From Terriglobia bacterium (GTDB lineage: Bacteria > Acidobacteriota > Terriglobia > UBA7540), in NCBI GenBank assembly GCA_030042795.1, contig JASHYZ010000026.1, positions 1-5,567 on the forward strand: a stretch of DNA of 5,567 bases, in the 5' to 3' direction. The position numbers and the translations under genes were made by a program. This document shows positions 5,101 through 5,567 of this stretch, in pieces. The notes under the pieces were generated by a model. The model was not told the DNA's origin, did no database searches, and was given only the letters and a program-made list of their open reading frames with translations. The number at the start of each line of letters is the position of its first letter. Within the stretch, counting starts at the first letter, position 1.

Positions 5101-5130
5101 TTGACAGTCACACGAACCGCTGGCTATATT
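5101..5130 (+). promoter_or_regulatory. Near-consensus sigma-70 promoter for the phosphatidyltransferase gene
   Basis: TTGACA (5101-5106), an 18-base spacer, then TATATT (5125-5130). Transcription should begin about 5136-5139, only a few bases before the ATG at 5142. The mRNA would be leaderless or nearly so, which agrees with the lack of a Shine-Dalgarno sequence before the gene. Confidence 0.75.
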
Positions 5131-5141
5131 GGCCTCGACCT

Positions 5142-5567
5142 ATGTCCGCGCGCGTGTTGAGCCCTGCCAACGAGATCACCATCCTGCGAATCGTGTTCGC
5201 GCCCGTCTTTGGAATCCTGGTGGTGAACAGGCATTATCTGGCGGCGCTGCTGGTGCTCGCGGCGGCGGCGGTCTCGGACTTCGCCGACGGCTTCGTGGCA
5301 CGAGCCTTTCATCAGCAAACACCGCTCGGAGTGGCGCTCGACCCCATCGCGGACAAGATCCTGATGACGACGGCTTTTCTGGTGTTGTCGTTTCGCAGCG
5401 CGCTGCCGTGGTGGCTCACCATCGTGGTGATCACGCGCGACGTCGGCATTTTGCTGACGGCGGGCGTCATCAGCCTGGTGGCAGGTTATCGCCCGTTTCC
5501 ACCTAGCGTGCTGGGCAAGGCCTCGACGGTGGCGCAAGTGGGCACGGTGCTTGCGGCGCTGGCGGCG
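5142..5567 (+). CDS. CDP-alcohol phosphatidyltransferase (PgsA or cardiolipin synthase-like), 3' end cut off
   Basis: An integral membrane enzyme that transfers a phosphatidyl group from CDP-diacylglycerol to an alcohol in the cytoplasmic membrane. The family signature D-x2-D-G-x2-A-R-x8-G-x3-D-x3-D is complete: D46, D49, G50, A53, R54, G63, D67, D71. These residues bind the metal ions and the CDP group. Hydrophobic segments are seen at about 12-29, 32-45, 73-85, 91-115 and from 131 on. The N-terminus SPANEITILRIVFAPVF has the usual family form and fixes the ATG at 5142. Glycerol-3-phosphate (PgsA) or phosphatidylglycerol (CMP-forming cardiolipin synthase) are both possible acceptors. The RDVGILL and VLGKASTVAQ strings do not decide between them. 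The frame is open for all 142 codons seen. A strong promoter lies immediately upstream. Confidence 0.92.
   Translation, partial: MSARVLSPANEITILRIVFAPVFGILVVNRHYLAALLVLAAAAVSDFADGFVARAFHQQTPLGVALDPIADKILMTTAFLVLSFRSALPWWLTIVVITRDVGILLTAGVISLVAGYRPFPPSVLGKASTVAQVGTVLAALAA

Noticed and set aside
4923..5111. 62-codon minus-strand frame with GETPALP-like sequence
   Set aside because: It is a translation of the inverted repeat at 4951-5070 and not a likely protein.
5124..5537. 137-codon minus-strand frame antisense to the phosphatidyltransferase gene
   Set aside because: Its composition is Arg/His/Gln-rich as expected for the complement of a GC-rich membrane protein gene, and the opposite strand has a full catalytic signature.

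Overview
The window looks like chromosomal DNA from a Gram-negative bacterium, most likely an Acidobacteriota member. That assignment is an inference from three things: short 7-base tandem tracts at and inside genes, several REP-like palindromes, and a PEP-CTERM protein of a type I associate with that phylum. No ribosomal RNA or other taxonomic marker is present to confirm it.

Layout. From the left edge to 1823, on the minus strand, lies most of methionyl-tRNA synthetase (metG); its C-terminus is cut off. A repeat-rich stretch (1824-2283) holds a good minus-strand promoter and an unusually long presumed metG leader. Next, also on the minus strand, is larC (2284-3486), a complete gene for the nickel insertase of the nickel-pincer-nucleotide cofactor. 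From 3487 to 4012 is a gene-free divergent region with 7- and 8-base repeats and a REP-like palindrome cluster. A plus-strand gene for a small secreted PEP-CTERM protein follows (4013-4681). The stretch 4682-5141 has two copies of a palindromic repeat, one strong intrinsic terminator, a 120-bp nested inverted repeat and a near-consensus promoter. That promoter sits almost on top of the last gene, a CDP-alcohol phosphatidyltransferase (phospholipid synthesis), which runs off the right edge.

The genes do not form one pathway: translation, cofactor maturation, surface or secreted protein, membrane lipid. metG and larC share a strand, but 460 bp and a promoter separate them, so they are probably separate transcription units. 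The two plus-strand genes are separated by a terminator and a promoter.

The most unusual feature is the set of 7-base tandem tracts. One forms the linker near the MetRS C-terminus, one abuts the metG start codon, one forms the interdomain linker of LarC, and one lies just upstream of the larC start. I found no CRISPR array, transposase, defence system, tRNA or rRNA. I do not think the window contains a new multi-gene system; its interest lies in the repeats and in the leaderless-looking promoter.
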